In this document: in pieces, positions 23,933-34,500 of the stretch
Layout of the letters: every line of letters starts with the position of its first letter
Numbering within the stretch: position 1 is the stretch's first letter
Source of the DNA: Novosphingobium sp. JCM 18896
Lineage (GTDB): Bacteria; Pseudomonadota; Alphaproteobacteria; Sphingomonadales; Sphingomonadaceae
Direction of reading: 5' to 3'
Assembly (NCBI RefSeq): GCF_025938095.1
Contig: NZ_JAPCZF010000001.1
Coordinates: 806,001-870,000, forward strand
Length of the DNA: 64,000 nt
Translations under genes and position numbers: made by a program
Notes under the pieces: generated by a model
Databases searched by the model: none
Told to the model about the DNA's origin: nothing
What the model saw: only the letters and a program-made list of their open reading frames with translations

Positions 23933-25435
23933 TCAGTGCGCCTCGATTGGTAGCGGTCCCGTATCCTGCGCGAGCTTCTTCGGCGCGCGGATCATCAAGA
24001 CGAGCGGGATCGACAGCAGCGCGATGATGGTCAAAAGCCAGAAGTCGTTGACATAGGCGACCATCATCGCCTGCCGTTCGATCTCGCCGTTGAGCGCCAC
24101 GGCGCCGGCGGTCGTCTCGGGTGATAGCATGGAGGGCAGGACGCCCTCTGCCACTTCGGGGCCGATATGCGCGGCGAGCGAGGCATGCATCGTCTGCGTG
24201 TTGGTCACGGTCAGCGCCTGGAACACCGCGACGCTGATCGATCCGCCGACATTGCGCACGAAGCTGGTCGCCGCCGCGGCATCGGCGCGCAGGCTCGGGG
24301 CGATCGTCAGGAAGCCCAAGGTCGAGAGCGGCACGAACAGGATGCCTTGGCCGAAGCCCTGAAGCAGCGTCGCCCAGACGATGCGGCTGCCATCCATCGA
24401 CAGGTCGAACCGCGACATCTCGTAGAAGGCGGCAACGAAGAACGAGAGGCCGATCGCGATCAGAACTCTGCGGTCGACCAGTTGATCGAGCCGGCCCATG
24501 AACTGGAGGATGACCAGCATCAGCATCCCGCGCGGGGCGCTGAGAATGCCGGCGTGGACCGCCGAATAGCCGAGCACCCCCTGCATCATCAGCGGCAGCA
24601 GCGCGAAGCTGGTGAAGGTCAAGGTCGAGAAGAACATGCCGAACATTGCGCTGGTCTGGAAATTCCGGTCGCGCAGCAGGTCGCGCGGGAACAGCGGCGC
24701 GCGGGCCGTGAACGAATGGATCGCGAAGATCCAGAAAGCGCAGGCGGCGACGGCGGCCTCTATCCAGATCTCGCGCGAGTCGAACCAGTCGAGCGTCGTG
24801 CCGCGGTCGAGCAGCAGCTGCAGCGCCGAGACGCCGATGCCCAGCGAGGCGAAACCCAGCACGTCGAACGGCCGCGGTGCCGGTGGCGAGGCCGGCAGGA
24901 ACCAGTAGAGCAGCCCGATCGACAGGATGCCGGCGGGCAGGTTGATGTAGAAGCACCAGCGCCACGACCATTCGTCGGTCAGCCAGCCACCGATCACCGG
25001 GCCGATCGCCGGCGCGACGACCGCCGCCATGGTGAACAACGCGGTCGCGCGGCCGAGGCGTTCGGGCGGGTTGATGTTGATCAGCACCGATTGCGCCACG
25101 GGCATCAGCGGCGCCGCGACCACGCCCTGGAGCGCGCGGAACAGCACCAGCTCGGGCAGGTTCATCGCCATGCCGCACATCACCGAGGTCACGGTGAAGC
25201 CGAAAACGCAAAACAGCAGCATCGGCTTGAGCCCGAAGCGTGCAGCCAGCCAGCCACTCACGGGGATCGTCACCGCCTGGGCGATGAAATAGGAGGTGAT
25301 CACCCAGGTGATTTGCTCGGGCGAGGCTGAGATCGAGCCCTGGATGTGCGGCAGCGCGATATTGGCGACGGTCGTGTCCATCGCGCTCATGAAGGCCGAG
25401 AGGATGAGGCCCAGCGTGATCAGGGTACGGTTCAT
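23933..25435 (-). CDS. DHA2-family MFS drug exporter (EmrB/QacA-like)
   Basis: About 500-residue, 14-helix major facilitator of the DHA2 group, a proton-driven exporter. Motifs: the D-containing helix 1 ending MSAMDTTVANIALPHI (motif D1), motif A GWLAARFGLKPML, and motif C GPVIGGWLTDEWSWRW. ATG 25435 (MNRTLITLG) starts just before helix 1; a short upstream extension is possible via GTG. No HlyD/EmrA partner lies beside it, so it may work alone or with a distant adaptor. It is divergent from the DapB-like gene at 25567. The substrate cannot be read from sequence. Confidence 0.93.
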   Translation of the reverse strand: MNRTLITLGLILSAFMSAMDTTVANIALPHIQGSISASPEQITWVITSYFIAQAVTIPVSGWLAARFGLKPMLLFCVFGFTVTSVMCGMAMNLPELVLFRALQGVVAAPLMPVAQSVLININPPERLGRATALFTMAAVVAPAIGPVIGGWLTDEWSWRWCFYINLPAGILSIGLLYWFLPASPPAPRPFDVLGFASLGIGVSALQLLLDRGTTLDWFDSREIWIEAAVAACAFWIFAIHSFTARAPLFPRDLLRDRNFQTSAMFGMFFSTLTFTSFALLPLMMQGVLGYSAVHAGILSAPRGMLMLVILQFMGRLDQLVDRRVLIAIGLSFFVAAFYEMSRFDLSMDGSRIVWATLLQGFGQGILFVPLSTLGFLTIAPSLRADAAAATSFVRNVGGSISVAVFQALTVTNTQTMHASLAAHIGPEVAEGVLPSMLSPETTAGAVALNGEIERQAMMVAYVNDFWLLTIIALLSIPLVLMIRAPKKLAQDTGPLPIEAH

Positions 25436-25566
25436 GCTGGCGCTCACGCGGCGGAGCTTTAGCGGAGGAGGGCGCCGCCGCAAGTTTCCTTGCGACGAAA
25501 TGTCTGAACACTTGCACAGCATTCCCGTTTGGGCAAAGTGGGCGCGGAGAAACGGGAGAGTTTTCG

Positions 25567-26643
25567 ATGACGGACCAGACCATGCGCGCCGATTGGTCGC
25601 GCCCTTATCGTGTCGTGCAGTGGGCGACAGGCAACGTCGGCAGCCGCGCGATGCAGCGCGTGATCGAGCACCCCGACATGGAGCTCGTCGGCGTATGGGT
25701 GAGCAATCCCGACAAGGTCGGCCAGGATGCGGGCACGCTCTGCGGCATCGATCCGGTGGGTGTGAAGGCGACCAATTCGCTCGACGACGTGATCGCGCTC
25801 AAGCCCGACTGCGTGCTCTACATGCCGCACGTCAACCGCGTCGAAGAGGTCTGCCGCATCCTTGCCGCGGGCATCAACATCGTTTCGACGCGCATGGAAT
25901 ACCAGAACCCGGCCGGGCTTTCCGAGGCCGATCGCACGGCGATCGAAGCGGCCTGCCAGCAGGGCGGTACCTCGATCCACGCCACGGGCTCGAGCCCCGG
26001 CTTCATCAGCGAGGCCGTGCCGATCGTGCTGACCTCGATCGCGCGCCGCGTCGACAAGCTGACGATCACCGAATTCGCCGATACGTCGTCGCGCAATTCG
26101 CCCGAGATGCTGTTCGGCCCGATGATGGGCTTCGGCGAGCCCGCGGGCCGGATCAACGAAGGCATGATGCACCATATGATCCACTCGTTCAGCCCCTCGC
26201 TGAACCTGATCGCCGAAGCCTGGGGCATGCCGTTCGACGACGTCCAGGCGCGCCAGGCCCAGGGCATCGCGCGCAACGACGTGGTGATCCCCGCGGGCAC
26301 GGCCAAGGCGGGCACCGTCGCCGCGACCAAGACCGTGGTTTCCTGCATGCACAAGGGCAAGCCGCTGATCGAGTTCCAGGCGATCTGGTACATCTCGTCC
26401 GACGTCGACACGACTGACGGCGAGGAGTGGAACTTCCGCAAGTCAGGCTGGCATGTCCTGGTCGAGGGCGACACGCCGCTCGACATCACGATCGGCTATC
26501 CGGTGTCGGACGAGGACTATCCGAACTTCACCCCGAACCTGACCGCGCACCGCCCGGTCAACTGCATCCCCTACGTCTGCGCGGCGAAGCCCGGCTTCGT
26601 CACCACGCTCGACCTGCCGCAGGTCGTAGCCAAGCTGGCCTGA
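25567..26643 (+). CDS. DapB-like NAD(P)-binding reductase-family protein
   Basis: 358-residue protein with an N-terminal Rossmann domain like dihydrodipicolinate reductase (VVQWATGNVGSRAM, residues about 16-29; DCVLYMPHV) and a C-terminal domain with ATGSSPGFISE. Length and motifs fit the family related to 2,4-diaminopentanoate dehydrogenase found in degradation clusters, not housekeeping DapB (about 270 residues). GGGAGAG precedes the ATG. It is followed 64 bases later by the epoxide hydrolase gene with only a hairpin between, so the two may be co-expressed or separated by termination. Substrate unknown. Confidence 0.85.
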   Translation: MTDQTMRADWSRPYRVVQWATGNVGSRAMQRVIEHPDMELVGVWVSNPDKVGQDAGTLCGIDPVGVKATNSLDDVIALKPDCVLYMPHVNRVEEVCRILAAGINIVSTRMEYQNPAGLSEADRTAIEAACQQGGTSIHATGSSPGFISEAVPIVLTSIARRVDKLTITEFADTSSRNSPEMLFGPMMGFGEPAGRINEGMMHHMIHSFSPSLNLIAEAWGMPFDDVQARQAQGIARNDVVIPAGTAKAGTVAATKTVVSCMHKGKPLIEFQAIWYISSDVDTTDGEEWNFRKSGWHVLVEGDTPLDITIGYPVSDEDYPNFTPNLTAHRPVNCIPYVCAAKPGFVTTLDLPQVVAKLA

Positions 26644-26648
26644 TCCTT

Positions 26649-26677
26649 CGTCGTCCCGGGTCAAGCTCGGGACGACG
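26649..26677 (+). terminator. hairpin between DapB-like and epoxide hydrolase genes
   Basis: Perfect 10-bp arms CGTCGTCCCG / CGGGACGACG with a 9-base loop, six bases after the stop. It is a common alphaproteobacterial intergenic palindrome. It lacks a T-run, so termination is possible but unproven. Confidence 0.5.
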
Positions 26678-26707
26678 CAGAGGCTTGATCGCGATCGGTG
26701 GGCGGGC

Positions 26708-27856
26708 ATGATCCGGGGCATGACCCAGATACGCCCGTTCGCGCTCGCGATCCCGCAGGACCAGCTCGACAATCTCCAGCGCCGGCTCGACATGACGCGC
26801 TGGCCCGAGGTGGAAACCGTCGACGACTGGTCACAGGGCACGCCTCTGGCGGTGCTCCAGGAACTGACTGTCTATTGGCGCGACCACTACGACTGGCGCG
26901 CCTGCGAGGCGCGACTCAACGCGCTGGGCCAGTTCGTCACCGAGATCGACGGGCTCGACATTCACTTCCTCCACGTCCGCTCGCCCGAGCCCGATGCCAC
27001 ACCGCTGATCATGACCCATGGCTGGCCGGGTTCGGTGATCGAGTTCCAGCGCGTGATCGGGCCGCTGACCGATCCCGTGGCGCATGGCGGCAAGGCCGAG
27101 GACGCGTTCCATCTCGTGGTGCCATCGCTGCCCGGTTATGGCTTCTCGGCGCGTCCGACACGGACGGGCTGGGGGATTGAGAAGATCGCCGAGGCCTGGG
27201 GCGAACTGATGCGCCGGCTCGGCTACGCCCGCTGGGTCGCGCAGGGCGGCGACTGGGGGGCTTTCGTCACCAACAGGATCGGCGAGCAGGCGCCCGCGGG
27301 CTGCGCCGGCATCCACGTCAACATGCCGATCGCGCGGCGGACCAAGGCGGCCAAGGAGAACCCGACCGAGGAGGATCGCCGCACGCTCAAGCGGATGGCC
27401 TTCTACAACGAATGGGACATGGCCTATGCTAAGCAGCAGGCCACGCGGCCGCAGACGCTCGGTTACGGCCTGGTCGACTCGCCCGTGGGGCTGGCGGGTT
27501 GGATCTACGAGAAGCTGCAGGTCTGGTCTGACAATCCCGGGAATGCCTGGGACGTGCTCGGCCGCGATGCCGTGCTCGACAACGTGATGCTCTACTGGCT
27601 GACCGGCACCGGCGCCTCGGCCGCGCGGCTCTATTGGGAGAGCTTCGGCGGCGGCAACGACGGTCGCATCACGCTGCCCGCCGGTGCCAGCGCCTTTCCC
27701 AAGGACATCATGCCGGTGCCGCGCTCGTGGATGGAGCAGCGCTACGAGAACATGGTTTACTGGAACGAACTCGACTGCGGCGGCCACTTCGCGGCCTGGG
27801 AACAGCCCGAACTCTTCGTCGACGAACTGCGCAAGTGCTTCGCGCTGATGCGCTAA
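26708..27856 (+). CDS. epoxide hydrolase (EHN-domain family)
   Basis: 382-residue epoxide hydrolase of the microsomal-type group. It has the N-terminal EHN domain (about 5-115: FALAIPQDQLDNLQRRL, RWPE, W-rich) followed by an alpha/beta-hydrolase core. HGWPGS (104-109) is the oxyanion region, Asp182 in QGGDWGAF the nucleophile, and His360 in CGGHFAAWE the general base. No signal peptide. The ATG at 26708 may be replaced by ATG 26720 (MTQIRPF). It hydrolyses an epoxide to a diol; the substrate is unknown, and the neighbouring reductase suggests a degradation pathway. It abuts the convergent I78 gene with no spacer. Confidence 0.93.
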   Translation: MIRGMTQIRPFALAIPQDQLDNLQRRLDMTRWPEVETVDDWSQGTPLAVLQELTVYWRDHYDWRACEARLNALGQFVTEIDGLDIHFLHVRSPEPDATPLIMTHGWPGSVIEFQRVIGPLTDPVAHGGKAEDAFHLVVPSLPGYGFSARPTRTGWGIEKIAEAWGELMRRLGYARWVAQGGDWGAFVTNRIGEQAPAGCAGIHVNMPIARRTKAAKENPTEEDRRTLKRMAFYNEWDMAYAKQQATRPQTLGYGLVDSPVGLAGWIYEKLQVWSDNPGNAWDVLGRDAVLDNVMLYWLTGTGASAARLYWESFGGGNDGRITLPAGASAFPKDIMPVPRSWMEQRYENMVYWNELDCGGHFAAWEQPELFVDELRKCFALMR

Positions 27857-28276
27857 TCAGCCGCAGCGAATCCGCTTGATCCGGCCGTCCTCGCCGATCT
27901 CGACGTTGAGGCGATCTGGCCGGAAGTCCATCGTCACGGCATCGCCGGGCTTGATCGTGCGGATGCGATCGTGGCCGACGGTCTGGCGGATGCTGGCATC
28001 GACGTCGGTGCTCGGCAACCGGTTCAGATAGTCGGTCAGCTTGCCTGCGCCACAGGCGTCCTCCTCGGGCTTCACCAGCGGCGGATCGCCGGCGCCCGGC
28101 TTGGGATCGGGACTGCCCGAAGGTGGAGCCGGCTGCGAGGTCGGCGGCGGGGCCGGGGCTTCGGAGGCCTTGGGCGGCGAAACCGGCGTGGGCGCCGGCT
28201 GCTCGGCCGGGGTACAGGCCACCAGGCTCACGGCGAGACCCGGCAGCAGCAGGAGAAGGGACTTGCGGGACATCAC
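27857..28276 (-). CDS. I78-family peptidase-inhibitor lipoprotein
   Basis: 139-residue protein. The signal MSRKSLLLLLPGLAVSLVAC carries a lipobox (LVAC), so a lipoprotein. A Pro/Ala/Ser-rich linker (about 22-70) leads to a C-terminal I78 domain: ACGAGKLTDYL, IRTIKPGDAVTMDFRPDRL and the end RIRCG, which match the potato-inhibitor-I-like family. It probably inhibits serine peptidases in the periplasm. Two start ATGs are adjacent; the second (28273) may be used. It lies six bases downstream of the YceI stop on the same strand, so the two form a likely operon. Confidence 0.9.
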   Translation of the reverse strand: MMSRKSLLLLLPGLAVSLVACTPAEQPAPTPVSPPKASEAPAPPPTSQPAPPSGSPDPKPGAGDPPLVKPEEDACGAGKLTDYLNRLPSTDVDASIRQTVGHDRIRTIKPGDAVTMDFRPDRLNVEIGEDGRIKRIRCG

Positions 28277-28281
28277 GCCAC

Positions 28282-28944
28282 CTACTTCTTCACGAAAGCC
28301 GCGACGATCTCGAGATCGACCTCGTCGGAGACCAGCGGAATGCCCATGTTCACGCCGAAATCGCTGCGCTTGATCGTCGTCTTAGCCTCGAAGCCGACCA
28401 TCTCGCCGCCGCCCATTTCCTTGGGCATCGTCGCTGCGCCATAGAAACTGGCGTCGAGCGTGACGGGCTTGGTCACGCCGTTGACCGTGAGGTTGCCGGT
28501 AATCTTGGCGGTGCCGGCGGCGGCATCGGCGACGACCGCGGTCGAGACGAAGCGCGCGTCGGCGGGCGTGGGGCCGAAGAAGTCGGGCTTGCCGCCGGCT
28601 GCCGCGGGCGCCTTGAGCAGATGCGCGGTGAGGCCGGGGCTGGCGGTCGTGACCTTGGCCACCGGGATCGTCACGTCGACCTTGGCGGCATTGGGGTTCT
28701 TGGGATCGAGCGTCAGGCTACCGGTGATCTGGCCGAAAATACCGAGATAGGGCGTGATGCCGAGGTGATCGACCTTCCAGCGCACCAAGGTGTGCTCGTT
28801 GTCGACCGTGTAGCTGCCGCCCGTGATCCGCGCGGCATCGCGCGCGCCGGGCTTGCTCGGCGCTTGCTGAGCGATGAGCGGGGCGGTGACGGCGAGGGCC
28901 GCGGCGGCGGCGATCAGGCCGAGATTCTTGCGGGACAGGGACAT
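28282..28944 (-). CDS. YceI-family periplasmic lipid-binding-like protein
   Basis: 220-residue YceI-family protein, a lipocalin-like fold that binds polyisoprenoids in characterised members. A Sec signal (about 1-25, ending APLIAQ) is followed by the YceI domain: YTVDNEHTLVRWKVDHLG, the GSLTLDPKN strand, KITGNLTVNG and the C-terminal SDFGVNMGIPLVSDEV. GGAGGAG lies before ATG 28944. It is periplasmic. It heads a likely two-gene operon with the I78 lipoprotein. The ilvC terminator lies upstream on the same strand, so it has its own promoter. Confidence 0.94.
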   Translation of the reverse strand: MSLSRKNLGLIAAAAALAVTAPLIAQQAPSKPGARDAARITGGSYTVDNEHTLVRWKVDHLGITPYLGIFGQITGSLTLDPKNPNAAKVDVTIPVAKVTTASPGLTAHLLKAPAAAGGKPDFFGPTPADARFVSTAVVADAAAGTAKITGNLTVNGVTKPVTLDASFYGAATMPKEMGGGEMVGFEAKTTIKRSDFGVNMGIPLVSDEVDLEIVAAFVKK

Positions 28945-29011
28945 GCAGGCACTCCTCCGGTGCTGGCCACCTGTCGGCGCCAGTTCGGGGCGATCCTAGC
29001 TCGCTGTCGCG

Positions 29012-29044
29012 CAAAGAAAAGGGCCGGTCCGAACGGACCAGCCC
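29012..29044 (-). terminator. intrinsic terminator of ilvC
   Basis: On the minus strand, GGGCTGGTCCG-tt-CGGACCGGCCC (11-bp stem, one U:G) followed by TTTTCTTT. It is about 65 bases after the ilvC stop. Confidence 0.85.
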
Positions 29045-29108
29045 TCCCCATTTTCCGTTCCCCGCAGACCGGCCACGAAGACTGACCGCGGGTGACGACG
29101 CGTCGCGA

Positions 29109-30702
<1,594 letters not shown>

Positions 30703-30703
<1 letters not shown>

Positions 30704-32445
30704 CACACCAGGGCCTTCGCTTCGTCGTCCATCGTGCCGGCGACCACGTCACCGTCGAGAATCATGTCGGTATGGGCCGCGCCCGAGGGGATCATCGGGA
30801 AGCACTTGGCTGGCTTGTCGACCAGGCAGTCGACGATCACCGGGCCCGGATGTTCGATCATCGCGCGGATGCCGTCGTCGAGCTGGCTCTCGTTCTCGAT
30901 GCGGATGCCCTTCCAACCGTAAGCTTCGGCCAGCTTCACGAAGTCGGGCAGGCTGTCCGAATAAGACTGCGAGAAGCGGCTCTCATAGGTCAGTTCCTGC
31001 CACTGGCGGACCATGCCCATCCACTCGTTGTTGAGGATGAACACCTTGACCGGCAGGCGATACTGCGTGGCCGTGCCCAGCTCCTGGATGTTCATCTGGA
31101 TCGAGGCGTCGCCGGCCACGTCGATGACGAGGTCGTTCGGATTGCCGAGCTGTGCGCCGATCGCAGCGGGCAGGCCGTAGCCCATGGTGCCGAGGCCGCC
31201 CGAGGTGAGCCAGCGGTTGGGATCGTAGAAGTGGAAGTACTGTGCCGCCCACATCTGGTGCTGGCCGACCTCGGTCGCGATAATCGGGTTGCGGTCCTTG
31301 GTCAGCTCGAACAGGCGCTCGATCGCGAACTGCGGCATGATGACGCTGTCCGACTTGCGATAGGCGAGGCTGTCGCGCGCACGCCATCCGTCGATCCGGC
31401 CCTTCCACTCGCTCAGGTCCTGCGGCTTGCGGCTGCCCCATTCGGTGATGAGCTGGCGCAGCACCACCGCGCAATCGCCGACGATCGGCAGGTCGACCGG
31501 CACGGTCTTGTTGATCGACGAGCGGTCGATGTCGATGTGGATCTTGGTCGAGTTCGGCGCGAAGGCGTCGAGACGGCCCGTCACGCGGTCGTCGAAGCGC
31601 GCCCCGATCGCGACGATCAGGTCCGCCTGGTTCATCGCCCAGTTGGCTTCATAGGTGCCATGCATGCCGAGCATGCCCAGCCAGTCCTTGCTGTCCGCCG
31701 GGAAGGCGCCGAGGCCCATCAGGGTCGAGGTCACGGGCGCGCCGGTCAGCGCCTGCAGCTGGCGCAGCAGCGCGGTCGCTTCGGGGCCGGAGTTGATCAC
31801 GCCGCCGCCGGTGTAGAGCACCGGGGCCTTGGCCTTGGCGATCAGTTCGACCGCACGGGCGATGTCCTCGCTGCCGCCTTCGACCGTCGGCGAATAGCGG
31901 TTGCGGCGCTGGATGGCACCGTCGTTCCACACGGCCGAAGCGATCTGGACGTCCTTGGGGATATCGATCAGCACGGGGCCGGGGCGACCGGTCGTGGCGA
32001 TCTGGAACGCCTCGTCGATCACCGCCGCGAGCTGCGAGGGATCGCGCACCAGATAGTTGTGCTTGGTGCAGTGGCGCGAGATGCCGACGGTGTCGGCTTC
32101 CTGGAAGCCGTCCGAACCGATGACCGAAGTCGGCACCTGGCCGGTGATCACGACGAGCGGAATTGAATCCATGAAGGCGTCGGCGATGCCGGTGATGGCA
32201 TTGGTCGCGCCGGGGCCCGAGGTGACGAGTACGACGCCGGGCTTGCCGGTCGAGCGCGCATAGCCCTCGGCCGCGTGCGCGGCGCCGGCTTCGTGGCGCA
32301 CGAGAATGTGGCGGAGGCGTTCGTCGCCGAAAAGGGCATCGTAAATCGGCAGCACGGCACCGCCGGGATAGCCGAACACGAATTCGACACCCTGGCGGAC
32401 CAGGCTCTCGACCAGAATGCTTGCGCCGCTGCGCTCTTCGCTCAC
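30703..32445 (-). CDS. ilvB: acetolactate synthase large subunit
   Basis: 580-residue catalytic subunit of acetohydroxyacid synthase, ThDP- and FAD-dependent. The N-terminal ThDP domain has the catalytic Glu in [14 protein letters not shown], the central FAD-binding domain follows, and the C-terminal ThDP motif is [12 protein letters not shown]...LNNEWMG. It condenses pyruvate with pyruvate or 2-oxobutyrate. The start is GTG 32445 with GAGGAAGG upstream. A hairpin-plus-T-run lies in the 170-base gap before it (32501-32540), either ending miaA or acting as an attenuator. Downstream ilvN is translationally coupled. Confidence 0.97.
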
Positions 32446-32500
32446 TGTTCCAACCTTCCTCAGTCGCGCGGTACCCGCGCTATGGGCTTACCGCGCCCTC

Positions 32501-32540
32501 TAAAAGAACCGACCCGGTACGGCAATGCCGCGCCGGGTCG
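32501..32540 (-). terminator. intrinsic terminator between miaA and ilvB (possible attenuator)
   Basis: On the minus strand, GACCCGG...CCGGGTC with a 15-base loop containing a smaller GGCAT/TGCC pairing, followed by GGTTCTTTTA. It lies about 75 bases after miaA and about 55 before ilvB. No Ile/Val/Leu-rich leader frame is evident, so simple miaA termination is as likely as attenuation. Confidence 0.75.
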
Positions 32541-32583
32541 CCTTCGTATCGGGCACGAGACCGCATCCGCGGATTTGTGCGGC

Positions 32584-32612
32584 GCAGTATGAGACATGAA
32601 ATGAGGTGTCAA
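32584..32612 (-). promoter_or_regulatory. possible ilvB promoter (TTGACA)
   Basis: A consensus -35 TTGACA lies at 32612-32607, just past the miaA stop, with an imperfect -10 (ATACTG/TACTGC) 16-17 bases on. If used, the terminator hairpin at 32501-32540 would lie in the ilvB leader. Confidence 0.35.
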
Positions 32613-32615
32613 CAC

Positions 32616-33575
32616 CTATGTTTGAAATAAAGTTTCAAACAATGCTTTTTCTGAAAAAGGTTCGTTGCTTTCGCGGTGCCAATCGGCCGGTGGCTGATGG
32701 CGCAGCCAGGTGAACTGGCGTTTCGCATAATTGCGCGTCGCCTGCGCACCGCGGCTCATGGCCTCGTCGAGCGGCCATTCGTCGTGCAGGTATCCGGCGA
32801 TCTCCGGCACGCCGATCGCGCGCATGACGGGCAAGGCGGGATCGAGCCGGCGGGCCAGCAGCGCCTCGACCTCGGCGATTGCGCCGAGCTCGAGCATGCG
32901 TGCGAAGCGCAGGTCGCAGCGGGCATAGAGCTTCGTGCGATCGGGCAGCAGGATGACCGGGTGCAGCATCACGTCGCCGCCGATCCCTCCGCTGAGCTCG
33001 CTTTGCCAGGCCTTGAGTCCGCGCCCCGTCGAGCGGATCACTTCGAGCGCGCGCGAGACGCGCGCCGCATCGGCCGGCGAAAGTGCGGCGGCGCGTTCGG
33101 GATCTTCGCGGGAGAGGGCCGCATAGGCTTCGCCGACGGGCAGGGCGCGGACCTCTGCGCGCACTTGCGGATCGATCTCGGGCACGGGCGCAATCCCGTC
33201 GAGCAGGGTGCGGACATAGAGGCCGGTCCCGCCGACGAGGATCGGCACCACGCCCGCATCATGCGCGGCCGCGATCTCGCGCTTGGCGGCCTCGGCCCAT
33301 TCCGCCGCCGAGCAGGCCTCGGCACCGTCCCAGGCGCCGAACAGGCGATGTTCGATGCCCTGCATCTCCTCGTCCGAGGGGCGCGCGCTGAGCACCGAGA
33401 GGTCGGCATAGACCTGCGCGCTGTCGGCATTGATCACGACGGTGCGACGTCCCTCGGCTTCGAGCGCGAGCGCCAGGCGCACGGCAAGATCGCTCTTGCC
33501 GCTCGCGGTCGGCCCTGCGATGAGCGCCAGCGGCGGCTTATCGCCTATAGAATTGAAGGACGTTTCGTTGCTCAT
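32616..33575 (-). CDS. miaA: tRNA dimethylallyltransferase
   Basis: 319-residue MiaA, which adds a dimethylallyl group to A37 of tRNAs reading UNN codons. P-loop GPTASGKS lies near residue 24, followed by [12 protein letters not shown], the [15 protein letters not shown] segment ([16 protein letters not shown]) and the C-terminal [17 protein letters not shown]. The start at ATG 33575 is the only start codon close to the P-loop. It overlaps the 5' end of the divergent serB frame by eight bases, so each promoter must lie inside or beyond the other gene. Complete. Confidence 0.96.
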   Translation of the reverse strand: MSNETSFNSIGDKPPLALIAGPTASGKSDLAVRLALALEAEGRRTVVINADSAQVYADLSVLSARPSDEEMQGIEHRLFGAWDGAEACSAAEWAEAAKREIAAAHDAGVVPILVGGTGLYVRTLLDGIAPVPEIDPQVRAEVRALPVGEAYAALSREDPERAAALSPADAARVSRALEVIRSTGRGLKAWQSELSGGIGGDVMLHPVILLPDRTKLYARCDLRFARMLELGAIAEVEALLARRLDPALPVMRAIGVPEIAGYLHDEWPLDEAMSRGAQATRNYAKRQFTWLRHQPPADWHRESNEPFSEKALFETLFQT

Positions 33576-34452
33576 TGCCCGGCTGATAGCAGAGACCAGC
33601 ACCCTTGCGACCAATCTCGATCGTGCGCGCGAGGAACTTGCCGGCAAGGGCTGGCCCGTGGCCATGGCCGAAACGATCAAGAGCGGCATGGACGCGATCG
33701 AACTCGAACTGCCGCACGGCGATGCCGCGGGCGTGCGCGAAGTCCTCGATCGCCATTTCGCGCCGTCGGATCTGCTGCTGTCCGATCACGAGCCGGTGAT
33801 CCCGCGGGTCTTCGTCTCTGACATGGATTCGACGATGATTTCGGCCGAATGCATCGACGAACTCGCCGACTTCGCGGGCATCAAGGATCAGATCGCCGAG
33901 ATCACCGAGCGGGCGATGCAGGGTGAGCTCGACTTCGAATCCGCGCTGCGCGAGCGCGTTCGCCTGCTCGAGAATTTGAACGAGGGTGCGATCGCCGAAT
34001 GTCTGGCCACGCGCATCGCACCGATGCCCGGCGCCAAGACGCTCGTCGCCACGCTCAAGGCCAAGGGCTGCCGCACCGTGCTGGTAACCGGCGGCTTCCA
34101 CCAGTTCGCCGATCCCGTGGCCGAACAGCTCGGCTTCGAGAGGGTAGTCGGAAACCGCCTCGAGGTAGCGGGCGGCAAGCTTACCGGCGGCCTGATCGGG
34201 TCGATCGTCGACAGCAGCGTCAAGAAGGCGGTCTTGCTCGAAGAAATGGCCAAGCTGGGAGAGGGCGCGACGAGCCTCGCCACCGGCGACGGCGCCAACG
34301 ACATCCCGATGATCGAAGCCGCGACCTACGGCATCGCCTACTGCGCAAAGCCCAAGGCGCGGGCCGCGGCCGATGGCTGGATCGACCGCGGCGACCTGAC
34401 GGCAATTCTCGAACTGCTCGGGATCCCGCGCAACGAATGGGTTACGGGGTAA
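33568..34452 (+). CDS. serB: phosphoserine phosphatase
   Basis: 294-residue SerB, the last step of serine synthesis. HAD motifs: VSDMDSTMI (nucleophile Asp), LVTGGF and [11 protein letters not shown]. An N-terminal ACT-like segment precedes the HAD domain. I choose TTG 33568 as start because GAAGGA lies seven bases upstream and the frame then begins LLIARLIAE; the next ATG (about 33664) would remove conserved sequence. This puts the 5' end eight bases into miaA. The 3' end faces convergent purL across a 48-base hairpin-containing gap. Confidence 0.94.
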   Translation: MLIARLIAETSTLATNLDRAREELAGKGWPVAMAETIKSGMDAIELELPHGDAAGVREVLDRHFAPSDLLLSDHEPVIPRVFVSDMDSTMISAECIDELADFAGIKDQIAEITERAMQGELDFESALRERVRLLENLNEGAIAECLATRIAPMPGAKTLVATLKAKGCRTVLVTGGFHQFADPVAEQLGFERVVGNRLEVAGGKLTGGLIGSIVDSSVKKAVLLEEMAKLGEGATSLATGDGANDIPMIEAATYGIAYCAKPKARAAADGWIDRGDLTAILELLGIPRNEWVTG

Positions 34453-34456
34453 TGAA

Positions 34457-34489
34457 ACCCTCCCTGTCCGCGTAGCGGATGGGGAGGGT
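34457..34489. terminator. hairpin between convergent serB and purL
   Basis: 15-base arms ACCCTCCCTGTCCGC / GCGGATGGGGAGGGT, three-base loop, two mismatches. It is shaped like the CCTCCCC-type intergenic repeats seen at 5019 and 21267 but is a single hairpin. It probably terminates both genes. Confidence 0.6.
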
Positions 34490-34500
34490 CATCGCGGCGA

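Noticed and set aside
32446..32615. Branched-chain leader peptide before ilvB
   Set aside because: The frames in the leader (for example one starting near the TTGACA region) are not enriched in Ile/Val/Leu codons.
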